A stretch of 64,000 nt of DNA from Cephalopachus bancanus (lineage: Eukaryota > Chordata > Mammalia > Primates > Tarsiidae): the NCBI GenBank assembly GCA_027257055.1, contig JAPVLO010000205.1:4774001-4838000 (forward strand), read 5' to 3'. The position numbers and the translations under genes were made by a program. Under the pieces are notes generated by a model, which saw only the letters and a program-made list of their open reading frames with translations, was not told the DNA's origin and searched no databases. Shown here piece by piece: positions 1-11,800 of this stretch (within the stretch, counting starts at the first letter, position 1; every line of letters starts with the position of its first letter).

Positions 1-454
1 GTTTTCTTACAGTGTGGTCTCTGGATCCTGTGAGTTCACTGATATGAGATCATGTGACAAGAGTTGAATGATATGTTTTAGTTTCCATATTCTAACTATT
101 AAGAAACTACCATTTAAGTTTTGATGTAGCATCAAAAAATATTCAAAATTGTATGAAAAGGCTGTAACTACCCCTTATTAGAATAATTTAATAAATTATT
201 CCTTCCTCCTCCAGTTGCACATTGGTGTGTGGCTAGTCTTTCTTCATGTACTTCAAAAAATAGATTTCACAGCATGGTACAGAAGCAGTATAAGAATCCA
301 GTTGTCTTCTTTTAACTCAATTATCTATGAGTTTTGCAAAAATGTTAAGCAATTCGACTATTCTGTTTTTCTTAAACCATTGTTATTTTTCATAAAATAT
401 TTGTTACTTATAATAATGTTAAGTTAATTTGTTATTCATTGTTATTATTACTAA
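1..454. other. AT-rich stretch, nothing recognised
   Basis: Unique-looking AT-rich sequence. A 70-codon open frame lies at 215-427 but has no recognisable protein features, and I do not call it a gene. Confidence 0.6.
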
Positions 455-757
455 TTTTGAATCAGGGTCACACTCTGTCACACAGGGTGGAGTGCAATAA
501 CATGATTATAGCTCATGACAGCTTTGTGTGCCTGTGCTCAAGTGATCCTCAAACCTCAACCTCCTGAGTACATGGGACTACAGGCATGTGTCACCACACC
601 CAGCTAATTAAAATTTTTTTTAATTATTATTTTGTAGAGCTGAGGTCTTGATATTGCCCCTGCTGACCTTGAATCCCTAGTCTCAAGCAATCCTACCACC
701 TCAGCTTCCCAGAGTGCTAGGATTACAGGTGTGAGTGCTGGGATTACAGTGTGCCAA
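455..757 (-). repeat. Old Alu (SINE), minus strand
   Basis: Read on the plus strand this is an inverted Alu: a degraded 'gggtcacactctgtca' start, then 'cctcctgagtacatgggactacaggcatg', the linker T-tract, and 'gctaggattacaggtgtgag'. Both arms are present. Divergence is high, suggesting an early (AluJ-age) insertion. The last part repeats 'gtgctgggattacag', a small local duplication. Confidence 0.88.
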
Positions 758-1472
758 ATAAAATGTATTATTTTAAATGAAATGAATAAGCAACTATATT
801 TTAAATTCTCAGATTAATTTTGAGTACAATAAACATCAGCAGTTATGACCCACATAAACAAAACTTCTTTGGAGATTTTTATATTTTTATTCATATATAA
901 GGTCCTTGAGACAAAAAAAAAATTTTTTTAATATATATTTGAGAGTCAGCGTTCTTCACTATGTCCCTTGTCTTTATTTGTTAAATCTACTCCTAATCCT
1001 TTCTAATGTCACCGCCTCCATGAAGCACTTTACTACCCCCACCTCCTAGCTAGATCAAGATCCATTATTTGGGTAGTCAATTCAGTCTACTGAATTTTGT
1101 TCAAATGGCCATTTAGCATATTATCTTACATATGAGTAGTTTATCCCCAGCTAATAAAAAACATTTCTGAGCAGTCCCTTGATGGCAGTGGCCTTTCCTT
1201 AATCAATGTATCTGATGAGGGGCTGTGGATAGGAGGGGTGGGTGTGTAGCATCACAAACGGTACCTGGTACTAAACCAGGAAAAGTGAGGGCCACTTGGC
1301 AGTCCAAACTTCACCTGCACACAGCTGGCTTGTATAATAATCCTGACTTGTACCCCACATATCTATAATAATATAAATAAATACATATAATGAAAAGCAG
1401 TGCAGGTTCTCAAAGAATGAAACAGATGAAAGAATTGATGCATGAATAAATGATATGAATACTTTCATTTTT
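758..1472. other. AT-rich stretch, nothing recognised
   Basis: No repeat family or gene recognised. A minus-strand frame of 68 codons at 1271-1477 has no recognisable domain and runs into the Alu fragment at its right end. Confidence 0.55.
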
Positions 1473-1535
1473 ACCACTGCACTCCAGCCTGGGCAACAGA
1501 GTAAGACTCCAACTCAAAAATAAAATAAAATAAAT
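1473..1535 (+). repeat. Alu 3' fragment
   Basis: Only the last part of an Alu right arm is present: 'ccactgcactccagcctggg', then 'caacagagtaagactccaac' and an A-rich tail with (AAAATA)-like repeats. It carries the 'actccaactc' tail entry seen in the other lineage-specific Alus here. Severe 5' truncation is the usual outcome of incomplete reverse transcription. Confidence 0.85.
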
Positions 1536-2609
1536 CTTGTTGTTTATTTCATGTTTCAAAATATTCAACATAGGGTTTGATATATTGTTGACAGTTTTTT
1601 GTGGGTTTTTTTTGTTTTTTGCTAAACTTGCAGAAATAGTTGTTAAGTCATTTATCCAGTATGTATCATAGCCAAGTAGCCAATTTTAGCAGTAAATCTT
1701 GAAAGGTGACAATGTCTAGAAATATTATCCAAATTATCATGGTAATAGGTGTCTAGGCGTTCCTTAGACATTCAGATTCCCAAACTTCATGCCAGGTTAA
1801 ATTAACTTGAATCTCTAGCTAAGAGGCCTGGGAAACTGTATTTCTACGCTCCCGTTCAGTTGATTGATAATAATGGTCAATAATTGTTTCCTAAATAAAA
1901 CCAAAGCTTCTTATATTTGAGCTGCTCAAATAAAAATAAGACTTCTGATTTTGGCTTCCATATCCACTTTCATTCTGCTACCAAAGTTACTGATAGCCAA
2001 ATTTTATTAATTTTTAGTTGAATTATTTCAGAATTTATAATGATCTTACTGTGGACATTTGTGAGATATATTTGCACTTGATAGATAAATGAGTTAAAAA
2101 AACTTTTTTATAGAATTAAGTAAATGAATAGCTTTAATAGAGTTGCAAAAATGTTTAAGTTATTTAAATAAACGATTTGGTTCAAGCACTCTACCAGAAT
2201 ATAGAATAATGTGCTAATTATGTGTCTCTTATCCATTCATTGAAATAGATTTGTCAGAATCCTTATTAAACAACATTTGTTTACTCATTAGTTTGTATTA
2301 TGTCCCTAAAGGAAACACATTTACATTTGCTTATCAATGCCCTACATTTCAGACTTTCACCTTATTTAGGATGATAATCTTCTCACCCAATTAGCACTTC
2401 ATTAATGAAATTTTACATTTTTTTTTCTTTTTTTTTCTCTTGTGAGTTTTTGGTAAGTAGATAATCAACAACAACAAACTCTCCTCCCTCCCACAAATTT
2501 GCTAACTTATTGTTAGTCTTTATTTTAGTACATATTGAAACAGGTGAAACTACTAAAACAGAAAAAAAAAACCTAAAACTAAAACTAAACTAAAAGTGAG
2601 CGAGCACTT
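1536..2609. other. AT-rich stretch, nothing recognised
   Basis: About 1.1 kb of AT-rich sequence with short T-runs (around 1598-1620 and 2419-2439). No gene, RNA or repeat family recognised. Confidence 0.5.
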
Positions 2610-2800
2610 ACAACAAGACTGGGAATCTAGTAAACACTTCCATATTTTCTAATGTAATTCTCATAATGTTCCCAGTTCCTTCTAGGAACAGAAATGTGAG
2701 GTTAAGAAAGACTAATGATTTCCCCAAGATGATGTAGTAAATAGAATGACTGAGGATTTACATTGTTTGTCTGGCTATAAACACTCTTTTTCATTTGTCC
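2610..2800 (-). repeat. MIR-like fragment
   Basis: The order 'taatgtaattctcataatg', 'gaggttaagaaagactaatg', 'atgatgtagtaaat' follows the inverted MIR core, where consensus reads approximately as a Pol III SINE with 'gaggttaagtaacttgccca'. It is heavily diverged, so the limits are approximate. Confidence 0.5.
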
Positions 2801-3865
2801 TTTTCAAAATATTTTTATGATCTCTAATGACTGAACAGAGCTAAGCTTACATTTTGTGGTGTGTAATCTATATCAATATCATTATGACTTTTATCAATCA
2901 TTATGATGATACTTTGCTTTAAAGTTCCAATGTATTCACTGTCTCCTATACATTTTAAATGTTATTATTAATAATTGTTCTTTTTCAAACATACTGTTTT
3001 TATTCCTTTAGTATTAATGTTCAAACTTTATTTATCAAAATATAGTTTTATTTTTCATTTATAATGTATTTTATCAGTCCTAATTAAGTGTTCTCCGCAC
3101 AAACTTGCTATGGGCAGATGGCAGGAAGCAACTTCTGCTGAGTTTACTAAGAGATCCTTCATAGATTTTCTCTTGAGTTATTTTATTTCTAATTGTATAG
3201 ATTTATGACACTTAAAGTAAAGCAAAAATCTTTATTCTTAAGTCTACGATTTCTATCACTTTAAAAAGAAAACACAATTATTCAGTTTAAAATAGTTATG
3301 GATTGCAACAGTTCATTGTGTAGTTTCAGAACATATCATGTAGCAATCATCTGACCTCCTCTACAAGAGGCATTCCAAGCTGTCTTTGTCTTTCTAAATA
3401 GGAGTTAGAATGATTCACTGTCATTATCTTCTAGTGTTGCTGGAAGACAATAGTTCCAATGCCATATTGACTGACATTTAAACTCATATACTTGGAAATA
3501 TTGAGAGACAGGAGAGAGCAGAGAAGGGATAGAACAAGTTTTTAAATTCTGTCATTGTGCAAAAAGATTTCAGGATTTTTGCCCACAGTAAAATTTAACT
3601 TGCATTTCACATATCAAAAAATAGAGCATATAAAATGAACATCACTATTTTATGTCTACTCCTTTATATCTTTGTGTAAGAAAGCAATAGAAATTTACCC
3701 AAAGAACCAAAGGATTATGAATGACTTCAGAAAATGAGTGAAAACCAAAGAGATGTTCCCCTAATTATTAATGACTGGTTTAAGAGATGCAAAGCAACAA
3801 TAGGGTTGAAATGGTAATGTAAGAAGCAACAAAAATGCTGAACTAAGTACTTTCATTCTCTAGAC
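2801..3865. other. AT-rich stretch, nothing recognised
   Basis: No gene or repeat recognised in this kilobase. Confidence 0.5.
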
Positions 3866-4050
3866 AGAAAAACCTGGATTCAAATGCTAATTAAACTATT
3901 TACAACTTGCATGGCCTTGAATATGTTAACTGGCACAAGCTTAATTTTCCTTATCTGTAAGATGAACATAATAATTGTTACCTTACCGACATCTTGTGAC
4001 AATGTTTTAATGCATAAAATAGTGTCTCAACAATGATTATTATATAATAA
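3866..4050 (+). repeat. MIR SINE
   Basis: Recognisable in sense orientation: 'cctggattcaaatgctaatt', then the equivalent of the 'gtgaccttgggcaagttac' core ('atggccttgaatatgttaac'), then 'ttttccttatctgtaagatg' and a decayed 3' part. MIRs are old mammalian tRNA-derived SINEs and this divergence fits. Confidence 0.72.
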
Positions 4051-4960
4051 GAATGTAAGAAATATTAATTTTGGCTACTAATTCTATTCATATATTGTAT
4101 ATATAAAAGGATAAAATAAGTAGATAAGTACTTGAAAAATAAAAACATAGATTTAAGAAAAGTGGGAAAAAAAAAGAGAAAGGTAATTATATACAAATGA
4201 AATCTAGTCCTAGAATTTGGCTGCACTTTTTCTTGTATGCATTGGAGTAGGCAGAGTAATGAACAAACTGGAACAATTACAGTATTCATAGGGTCCATTA
4301 GAAAAGCAAACAAAAGAAAGCCAAATTAGAGAAATCTCAACTGATTTTAAAAGTGACATTGAAAGATGAGTGGATGTTATACCAAAATACAAGAATGAAT
4401 TTAATAAGGTATGACCAACAATTGCTTCTTTTAAAACCTGCCTTAGGACAAGCCAGAAGCATAAATAATTAAACATAGAACAAACAGTACTACCAAGAGT
4501 CATGGCAATACAGGTTAACTATTCCACAGCACTTGATGATTTAGCTTAATTCAGTGGCAACATGTAGAAGATTAAGGTACGTCTGGTGGGGAAAAACCTG
4601 TAATAAAATTATTTGAGATGAGTTTTGGTTAGTTTTTCATAAATATTGCTTAATACAAGTCAGATTTTGATAAAGAATATCAGAGTCAGTCATTACTTTG
4701 CTTAACCATGGTTTGACTATGTGGTTCCTTGAGCCATTATCACCATGTTTCCTAGCTTTGGCCTCCTCCCCTACGTTTGGGAGGTGAATCTCCTCTCTCT
4801 CCCTCTTTCTAATATACTTTTAAAATATTTTCCAATCTAAAAAAAAGGTCAGAGTCTAAAATTGTGTGTTAGAGTCTAAAATTGTATAGGACTCTAAGGT
4901 GTATTGACACACATGCCTCAACCATAAAACCCCACCATAGGGCTATCAAGAATGAATATT
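4051..4960. other. AT-rich stretch, nothing recognised
   Basis: Two overlapping minus-strand frames (82 and 97 codons, 4065-4503) lie here in different phases. Neither shows a recognisable domain, so no gene is called. Around 4849-4888 the phrase 'agagtctaaaattgt' occurs twice, a short tandem duplication. Confidence 0.5.
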
Positions 4961-5105
4961 GACTAGGTATGGTAGCCAAAGCCTGTATTCCCAGTGCTTT
5001 GGGAGGCTAAGGTGGGATGAGCGCATAAGTGCTACAAGAGTTCAAGATAAGCCTGCCCAAAACAGCAATACCACATCTCTACAAAATAAAAAAAGAAGAA
5101 AAAAT
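4961..5105 (+). repeat. Alu left monomer
   Basis: 'gactaggtatggtagccaaa', 'cctgtattcccagtgctttg', 'ggaggctaaggtggga', then '...acatctctacaaaat' and an A-rich end. Only one monomer is present, so this is a free-left-monomer type or a truncated old Alu. Confidence 0.8.
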
Positions 5106-6239
5106 GAATATCTGTTTTTCATCCAATTGTAATAATGACACTAATGTTAATTAATGATTTATTAAATTACTTCTCATTGCCTTATAGCCCAGAGATGACA
5201 CTTGATGATCTTTTTTTAAAAAAATTCTTTGTAACAAGTTACTTAAAATATTTTATTCAAATAAAGGAAATTTCATACATGCCCTACTTAACATACATAA
5301 ATTACTGTCACATAAACCACTATATGTGAAGAATAAAACATTAACCAATTCTAAAGGACTGCCATTATTTACCATACCCTAAAATATTAGATAAATTTAG
5401 GGCAAAATTGTATTATGACTTTTTATTAACAGCTTACTGAAGGGTGGACTGTTTTCAAATCTTGAATGTCTCAAAAACATAGTTTTAGGCAGTAACTTGT
5501 TTTTGTTAGCCTATTGGCAGCTGTAGCAACATGCTCCTGAAGGACATTTTGCCTCCTAGAATCGTTTTCTAATTAGTTTCTTATGGGTGATGATCACTAC
5601 TAAGCAAAACCCAGCACCTTTTAACTTCTGCAGGAGCAATCATCATGACATAGAAAACTAACTGCTTTTAAAATCGTGTTTTTACAAATATCTGTTTAAC
5701 TCAGATTCATGTCAAATAAGTCTGGGTCCCAAATCAAAATTTTTTTCAGCATTGCTTTCAAAATGTCAGTTAGGTAGAGTTATATGTTTAAAAAGATGGT
5801 TAAAAACACATTTTCCTTGTTAGTGTCAACCTAAAGGATTTCCCCCAGACTTCTATATTTATATGGCTACGTAAGTAATAAATGATAGTGCTGGATTAAA
5901 AACTATTACCATCTCAGAGAATATCATAAATATTTCCTTCAAGAAGATGGGAGGATGTATAAGAATTTGTGGTTTTGTTTTGGTTTTTATTTTATGTATT
6001 TCATTTTGTTTTCTGGGAGACATTTTATTTAATGTCCAGGCAAAGAAATAATAAAGCCATTTTTTTCACCAAAAATATTTTAAGTGTTTTTACTTTCATT
6101 TTGCATTGTATTTATTTAGACCTTAAACTTTGTTCTCATTAGGCATTATAACAATGAAACATTGTCTATGGGTAATCTCCACATTCACAAAGATTAGTCC
6201 TTTTGTGAGATGAAGAAATAAGGGAATGGAAAGTTTAGT
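5106..6239. other. AT-rich stretch, nothing recognised
   Basis: No gene or repeat family recognised. A 64-codon frame at 5135-5329 has no recognisable content. Confidence 0.5.
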
Positions 6240-6440
6240 CATTTAATCAGGCAATATGAGGACATCTTTTATGACCCAATCACTGTGTTCCTGGGGTTAT
6301 GGTCATGAATAAGACAGACACAGTTTATAATCTGAAGAGGCTTATATTGCATTCGAGAAGAGGGACATTAAACAAACAATTTCCACTAACTCAATGCATT
6401 ATTTCAAGTGTAGAAATGACTTTAGAGAATTACTTGTTTA
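6240..6440 (+). repeat. Ancient interspersed repeat, family uncertain
   Basis: 'tgtgttcctggggttatggt', 'catgaataagacagacacag', 'aagaggcttatattgcattc' and '...acattaaacaaacaattt' follow the order of a common old mammalian repeat (typical wording: ...aggcactggggatacagcagtgaa...). I cannot name the family safely. A likely continuation is seen at 7151-7260 on the far side of the Alu. Confidence 0.4.
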
Positions 6441-6908
6441 TAAGTTGGTAAAAGAGAATAATACTTCTCTGTGTGCTTCCTGAGACAGTGCATTTTATCA
6501 TGAAATGGTCTATAATACCCATATAGGTTTGTGTTGCCTTAGTGATGGGGATAGAGAATAAAGGGTTAGAGAGCATGAAAAGACACCTGCAGAATGCCCT
6601 GCGAATGAGATATGATACAATATAGCACGTGGATATATCAAATAAAATTGTTGTATTACCTTGCATTGAAAATATACTATGAAGCCCCCTTCTAACAGTT
6701 GGCATGGGTTGAGTACCTACTGAGTATCAGAAATTTTGTAATACAACAGACTAAAATATTCCCACTTTTCTAATAGTTTACTTTAATGATAAGTCAAAGA
6801 ATCACATAATTGTAACATGATAAGGCAGTGCTCAATGGCAAGTGAAATTTATTGTAAGGAAAAAGAACATTGGTTGAAAATGACAACAACAACAGAAATA
6901 ATTACAAG
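6441..6908. other. Sequence between two repeat parts, nothing firm
   Basis: A 91-codon minus-strand frame (6430-6705) has no recognisable domain and starts inside the ancient repeat. It may be internal sequence of that repeat; I see no gene. Confidence 0.4.
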
Positions 6909-7150
6909 ACTGGAAATGGTGCTTGTACCTATAATCCCAGCACTTTGGGAGGTGGAGGTAGGAGGATTACTCGAGGCCAGGAGTTTGAGAACATCCTGGG
7001 CAACATAGCAAGACCTTGTTTCTACAAAAACTCCAATAATTAGCAAGGCGTGGTGGCGTATGCCTGTAGTTCTAGCTACTTGGGATCACACCATTGCACT
7101 CTAACCAGGGTGACAGAGCAAGTTCCTGTCTCCAAAAATATATATATAAA
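6909..7150 (+). repeat. Alu (SINE) with internal deletion
   Basis: 'ggtgcttgtacctataatcc', 'cagcactttgggaggtggag', the linker 'ctacaaaaactccaataatt', then a right arm that jumps from 'gtagttctagctacttggga' to 'tcacaccattgcactctaac', so about 60-70 bp of the right arm is missing. The tail is 'ccaaaaatatatatataaa'. Confidence 0.9.
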
Positions 7151-7940
7151 CAAGACTTATGGACAGCTCAAAGTGTAAAATTTTAACAAGTGAAGATGAG
7201 TTTGAAGGTACAGGGAGTATCCCAAAGTGCAAAAGCAAAGGTAAGAAGATTAAAGATAATCTAAGTTTTCTATGCATATGCTAATAATTTTTAGAAGCTA
7301 CATAAGAGAATAAAGAGATTCAGGACTAAAGTCGGATGAGCTAAAGTAGATAACAGTGGGTAAACAGGCCTATGGGAACATTATAAACAGAGATAGTTGA
7401 AGATACCTAGTGAAGTAGACTTTGAGCAACATACATATTTAGTATAGAGGAAATGCTAGTTGAGGAAATTCTCTAGGCGATGCTTAGAGTGCAGTTTCTC
7501 ATATGTGACTGATCGTTAGTTTTACCCACTGTCTTCTGCATCAGATTTTAGAAGGGCCTATTTACAAGATAAATTTCATGAGCTATCATCTACTGTCAGG
7601 TATATGAAGAATTTTTAAAGTGGAATCACTTCCTACTTCCATTCTCATTCCCAAGGGATTCTGAAGATTACTTAGATTTGGACTAAAGACTGTGGCAAAT
7701 TTCTTCCAGTATGTATTCTAAAATTTTCATATGCAAATGTATGCATACATATATATCGTTATAAAGAAAAAAATGGTGTTGAGTGTACATATTCATTCTC
7801 CTTCACACTTCACATTATCTTTTGCTTTTTCCAGTATAACAAGAATCTCAATATATTTTGTGTACCTTTTCCCCTAGACAACTACTTTAGAGCAAGCAGA
7901 TCACACAAAACTTAATTCAGTATTGGAAGTCTTCCTTGGT
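7151..7940. other. Possible ancient-repeat continuation, then unique AT-rich sequence
   Basis: 7195-7245 ('gggagtatcccaaagtgcaa', 'aagcaaaggtaag') looks like the later part of the repeat that begins at 6240. The rest shows nothing recognisable. Confidence 0.35.
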
Positions 7941-8017
7941 GATTTTCAAAGTTCTTAGTCTGGGAACCCCATTACTTCACAAAAAAATATTGAGGACCCA
8001 AAGACCTTTGTTTATAT

Positions 8018-8237
8018 TGAGGTCAGCAAGCTATAGCATGCAGGCCAAATACAGTGTCTTCATTTTGTAAATAAAGTTTTACTGGCACAGAGCTACTGCC
8101 ATTTAGTTTTGTATCATCTGTCTATAGTTGTTTTCTTACTGAAACAGCAGACTTGAGTAATGACTGAGGTCACATGGCCTGCCAAGCCTAAACTATTTAC
8201 TATCTCATCCTGTACAAAAAATTGTTGCCAACTCCTG
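8018..8237. mobile_element. Small nonautonomous hAT element with 8-bp target duplication
   Basis: The ends form imperfect inverted repeats: 'tgaggtcagcaagc' on the left and 'gttgccaactcctg' on the right. The interior 'gcaggccaaatacagtg', 'tttgtaaataaagttttact', 'cctaaactatttactatctc' is a common mammalian MER-class sequence. It is flanked by 'gtttatat' (8010-8017) and 'gtttatgt' (8238-8245), an 8-bp duplication with one mismatch, as expected for hAT transposition. It sits inside the larger element at 7941-8815. Confidence 0.78.
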
Positions 8238-8409
8238 GTTTATGTGGATTATAGCTATTGATTTTTACCATAGTGGAAATTAAAGCTGAGAACATTGTTA
8301 TACCGAGAAATACACTAGCACACATTTCAGTAGCCATCAGAGTTAATGGTAGTGCAGTCTTTGGGAAACTCTACAGTTATGAACGAATAAGAATGCAAAA
8401 GGCAAATGA

Positions 8410-8705
8410 GGCTGGGCACGGTGGCTATGCCTATAATCCCAGCACTTTGGGAGGACCAAGTGAGAGGATTGCCTGAGCCCACGGGTTTGAGACCAGCCTG
8501 GGAAACTTGGGGTAACTTCATCTCTACAACAAACAAAAAATTAACCAGGCATGGTGGCACGTGCCTATAGTTCCAATTACTTGGAAGGCTGAGACAGAAG
8601 GATCACCTGAGCCCAGCAGGTCGAGGCTATTGTGACCGTGAGTGTGTCACTGCATTTCAGCCCAGGTGACAGAGTGAGACTCCAACTCAAAAAAAAAAAA
8701 AAAAA
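8410..8705 (+). repeat. Alu (SINE), full length
   Basis: Starts 'ggctgggcacggtggctatg', has both arms, the linker '...ctacaacaaacaaaaaatta', the right-arm phrase 'cccagcaggtcgagg', and ends 'gagactccaactc' plus an A-run of about 17. Flanks 'aaaggcaaatg' (before) and 'aaaggccaatg' (after) look like a target duplication. It lies within the hAT element at 7941-8815 and so is younger. Confidence 0.93.
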
Positions 8706-8815
8706 GGCCAATGTCATCTTAGTGTTATTATGGAACTAGTTTTGACCTCATGTGACAACCTGAATGTGTTTAAGGAATACTAGGGGTCCTCAGAACACAC
8801 TTTGAGAACTCCTAG

Positions 8816-11800
8816 ACTAGTATATGTCAAATTGCAGCTGCTTAATACATGTTTGAATGAATAAATAATAACAACAACAGAAACACATAGGACAAATATT
8901 TCCGGAGTGCCTTAGAGTTTACAAATAACTTTGATGTCCATTTCTATTTTAGAAAAGTGTGGGTGGAAGTATTAGGGATTTAGAAAAGGGGGTAGAAGTA
9001 TCAAGAATAATGATTTTGATATAGGAGATATGAGACTACTTTTGTAGACTGAGGAGACAGATGAATCTAGCGTAGTGAACATGAGTAAAGACACATAAAA
9101 GCATGATGTATTAATTTATAATATAACATATGAATGCATTTAATTGACTTAGCTGAATCCTTGATGTGCCGCAGAAAGTGTAATATAGTCTCATAGTAAA
9201 GGAATTATAATGTAATAATCTAATATGTGGGGTAATAGAAGAGGAATCTTGTTACTTAGGAATAGTAAAATACAAATAATCTTTAAAAGAAAATCTACAA
9301 AGGAAGATTGCTTGAGGAACGTTTGCAATGAAAGACATACTGCCTTCAACAGAGTTAGTAAAGACTGTTCTCAGCGTTTGATTCTGTTCTTGTCCTATTC
9401 TGTATTTGTACCCATTGAGTAAAATACTTTAAACATTTTAATATTATTATTTGACTTTCTGTGCAAGAAAAACTAAAATTAGAAAATATTAAGACCTTTA
9501 CATTTATTCTCTCAGTGATCAGAAATAGTCAAAGATATTTTAATACTTATAATCAGAAGTTAATTTTAAAAGGGATCTGGCATGCTAATATATCATGATG
9601 TGCTTGTATGTGTTTTACTATGTAAAAAGTAGTTGGATTTGAACTGGAATCTATTTATTCTCATTACCTATGTAATTGCATGCAAATACATGCTCTACTA
9701 TACAACAATCCAGCTGTTATGATTAAACAATGTATGATGTGTGTTATGAATTTGAATCTTTGTTTAAGGTGTTTATGGAAAATGGCTTCTTTATGTATAT
9801 TGCAAAGCTATAAACTTTATTCCTAGAAAAGATACCTAAATCCTGCACAATATCCAACCATTCAATTGAAAGAATACTTAAAAGAAAAATTGAGATCAGC
9901 AATTATGAACCTAAACCCATCTCGACAAAATTTGTTCTATTACATTATTGAAAACAAACACAAACTTCAGTAAGCTATGGTGTTTTACCTCCTTCAATAT
10001 TATATTTACATTATTTACACAGAAGGGTGAGAAGTAATCCCTGTGGAGATATTAAGGAAATCATTTATTTTTCTGTTAGATACACAAATGAGTGACTGTG
10101 TATCATGTAATACATAATGGCTTTTAATTGGGAAACATAAAAAATGAATTTCACTAACATATGTGACATGTGAATTATGATGTGATACTTATAAATATTT
10201 TAGTAGTTACCATTTACCAGATGGAAGTAATGTGTGTTTCTGTAAGAATTAAACATCTTTTTATGATAATAGTCTACACTTGAGATAATTTATTCTGTCT
10301 TTGCAATACGGATGCAAGTTCTCTGCACTGTACACAGTATTCCAAGCTTTTAGCAAATCAAACAATCCCAAATATGAATACACATCAAGATGAGTGCTAA
10401 CAATCCATCTGAATAATGAATATTAAATTGAAATATTTTATCTCTGTGTGTGCTATAATTTGAAATAAAAAGACTGAACAAAGTTCCATGTACATTTTCA
10501 CTTGTCAAATGTAACCTAGGAAAAATAGCTCTAAAGGTGATACTCTAACATTGAGAAAATGACATGGAAGCTCTTGTTCTAGTAGACATAAAACATTAAC
10601 ATTTTGTTAGCTATTTTCAGGTGATAAATTAATATTTCTTGTCTTTATCTGTATTTTTAAATCTAGAAATAATAGCTGCTAAGGGTTTAAATCTCTGTTG
10701 CAGAAGAGAGAGGGAACTTTATCTCCAATTTTTCTTTATCTTTTTGGGTTCCTTTCCTCTACTCCCAAATCTCTAACTTCTACCACCACCTTTCTGGAAT
10801 GTTATAGATTTATTTAAAGGCACGTAGACTAGTTTTGAGGTAAGCATTAATGTTACCACCACTAAAACCCAAAATAAAGTATCATAGCATCACTCTTTCC
10901 TTTTCTATTGATTGGTTTACCTTGGCCAACACCCTGCAAATGAATCAGTGTTTTTGAGAATGCTATGGCAGTGAAATTGTGAGTCTTTCAAGCAAGTATG
11001 TGTAATTTTAGTATTTTTTGATGCATCCTTGAAGAGATGCTCTTTGGTGCTTTCAATCATTTTAATGAGGTATCTTAGTTTGATTTACAAATTTGGTAAA
11101 CACAACTTGGTGTTGTTATTTAGACTCTAGTTCTTATTTCATAAATGTGTGTTTTGAGAGTCCTTGATACTGTAGAAGAATAAAGAAACTTCATCCTTCT
11201 CTTTCCCCTTATTGGCAGACAAAACAGGAAAGGAGATAAAGCAGAATTAGAAATGATTTTTGGGATATCAAGGAAGATTAAAAGGTTTCAATACTCTTAG
11301 GATAGAATATTGATTGTACCAAGGTACCCACATACATGCACAAGCGTGTGCACATACACACATGCACACACACACCCTCAAAAAGGCAACTCCAAAACAA
11401 AATAACACTGATAACACTGTTCTTTATCCATTGTTAAGAGGATTATGGCTAAATCTGAGACTCAGAAATGTAATCTCCTAACATTTGAATTCATCTGAAA
11501 CCCTACGTGCGATTTTACAGTTTTAAAATGTCCTAGGAAAATGTATATATCTGACTAATGTGATAGAATTAAAGTGCTATGAACACTTCCAAAAGAAGCT
11601 AAATTAAAGGCACAAAATTTAAAAGGATATATTATTTCATACATAAATCGCTGGCATCTACTTTATAAATGGGAATTCGATTTGTAGTTTATAAGAAATC
11701 CTTAGGTAGCTGTGATTTACATTTTTCTATTTGTTGTTGCAGTTTAATATTTTTCTTAATGCATTGAAATTTTCTTATTCCACTTTTTGAGAGACTAAAA

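Larger units (their letters stand above)
7941..8815 (+). mobile_element. hAT-like (MER1-type) DNA transposon remnant, interrupted twice
   Basis: The left end reads 'gattttcaaagttcttagtc' and the right end, at about 8790-8813, 'cacactttgagaactcctag'; these are roughly inverted copies of each other and resemble MER1-group hAT termini ('cagtggttctcaaagtgtgg'). The interior 'gaggacccaaagacctttg' and 'accatagtggaaattaaagc' matches the copy at 15186. Two later insertions split it: a small hAT element at 8018-8237 and an Alu at 8410-8705. Nonautonomous, no coding remnant seen. Family name uncertain. Confidence 0.6.

Noticed and set aside
4065..4503. Two overlapping minus-strand frames of 82 and 97 codons
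   Set aside because: Different phases, hydrophobic low-complexity composition expected from AT-rich DNA, no domain or repeat match.
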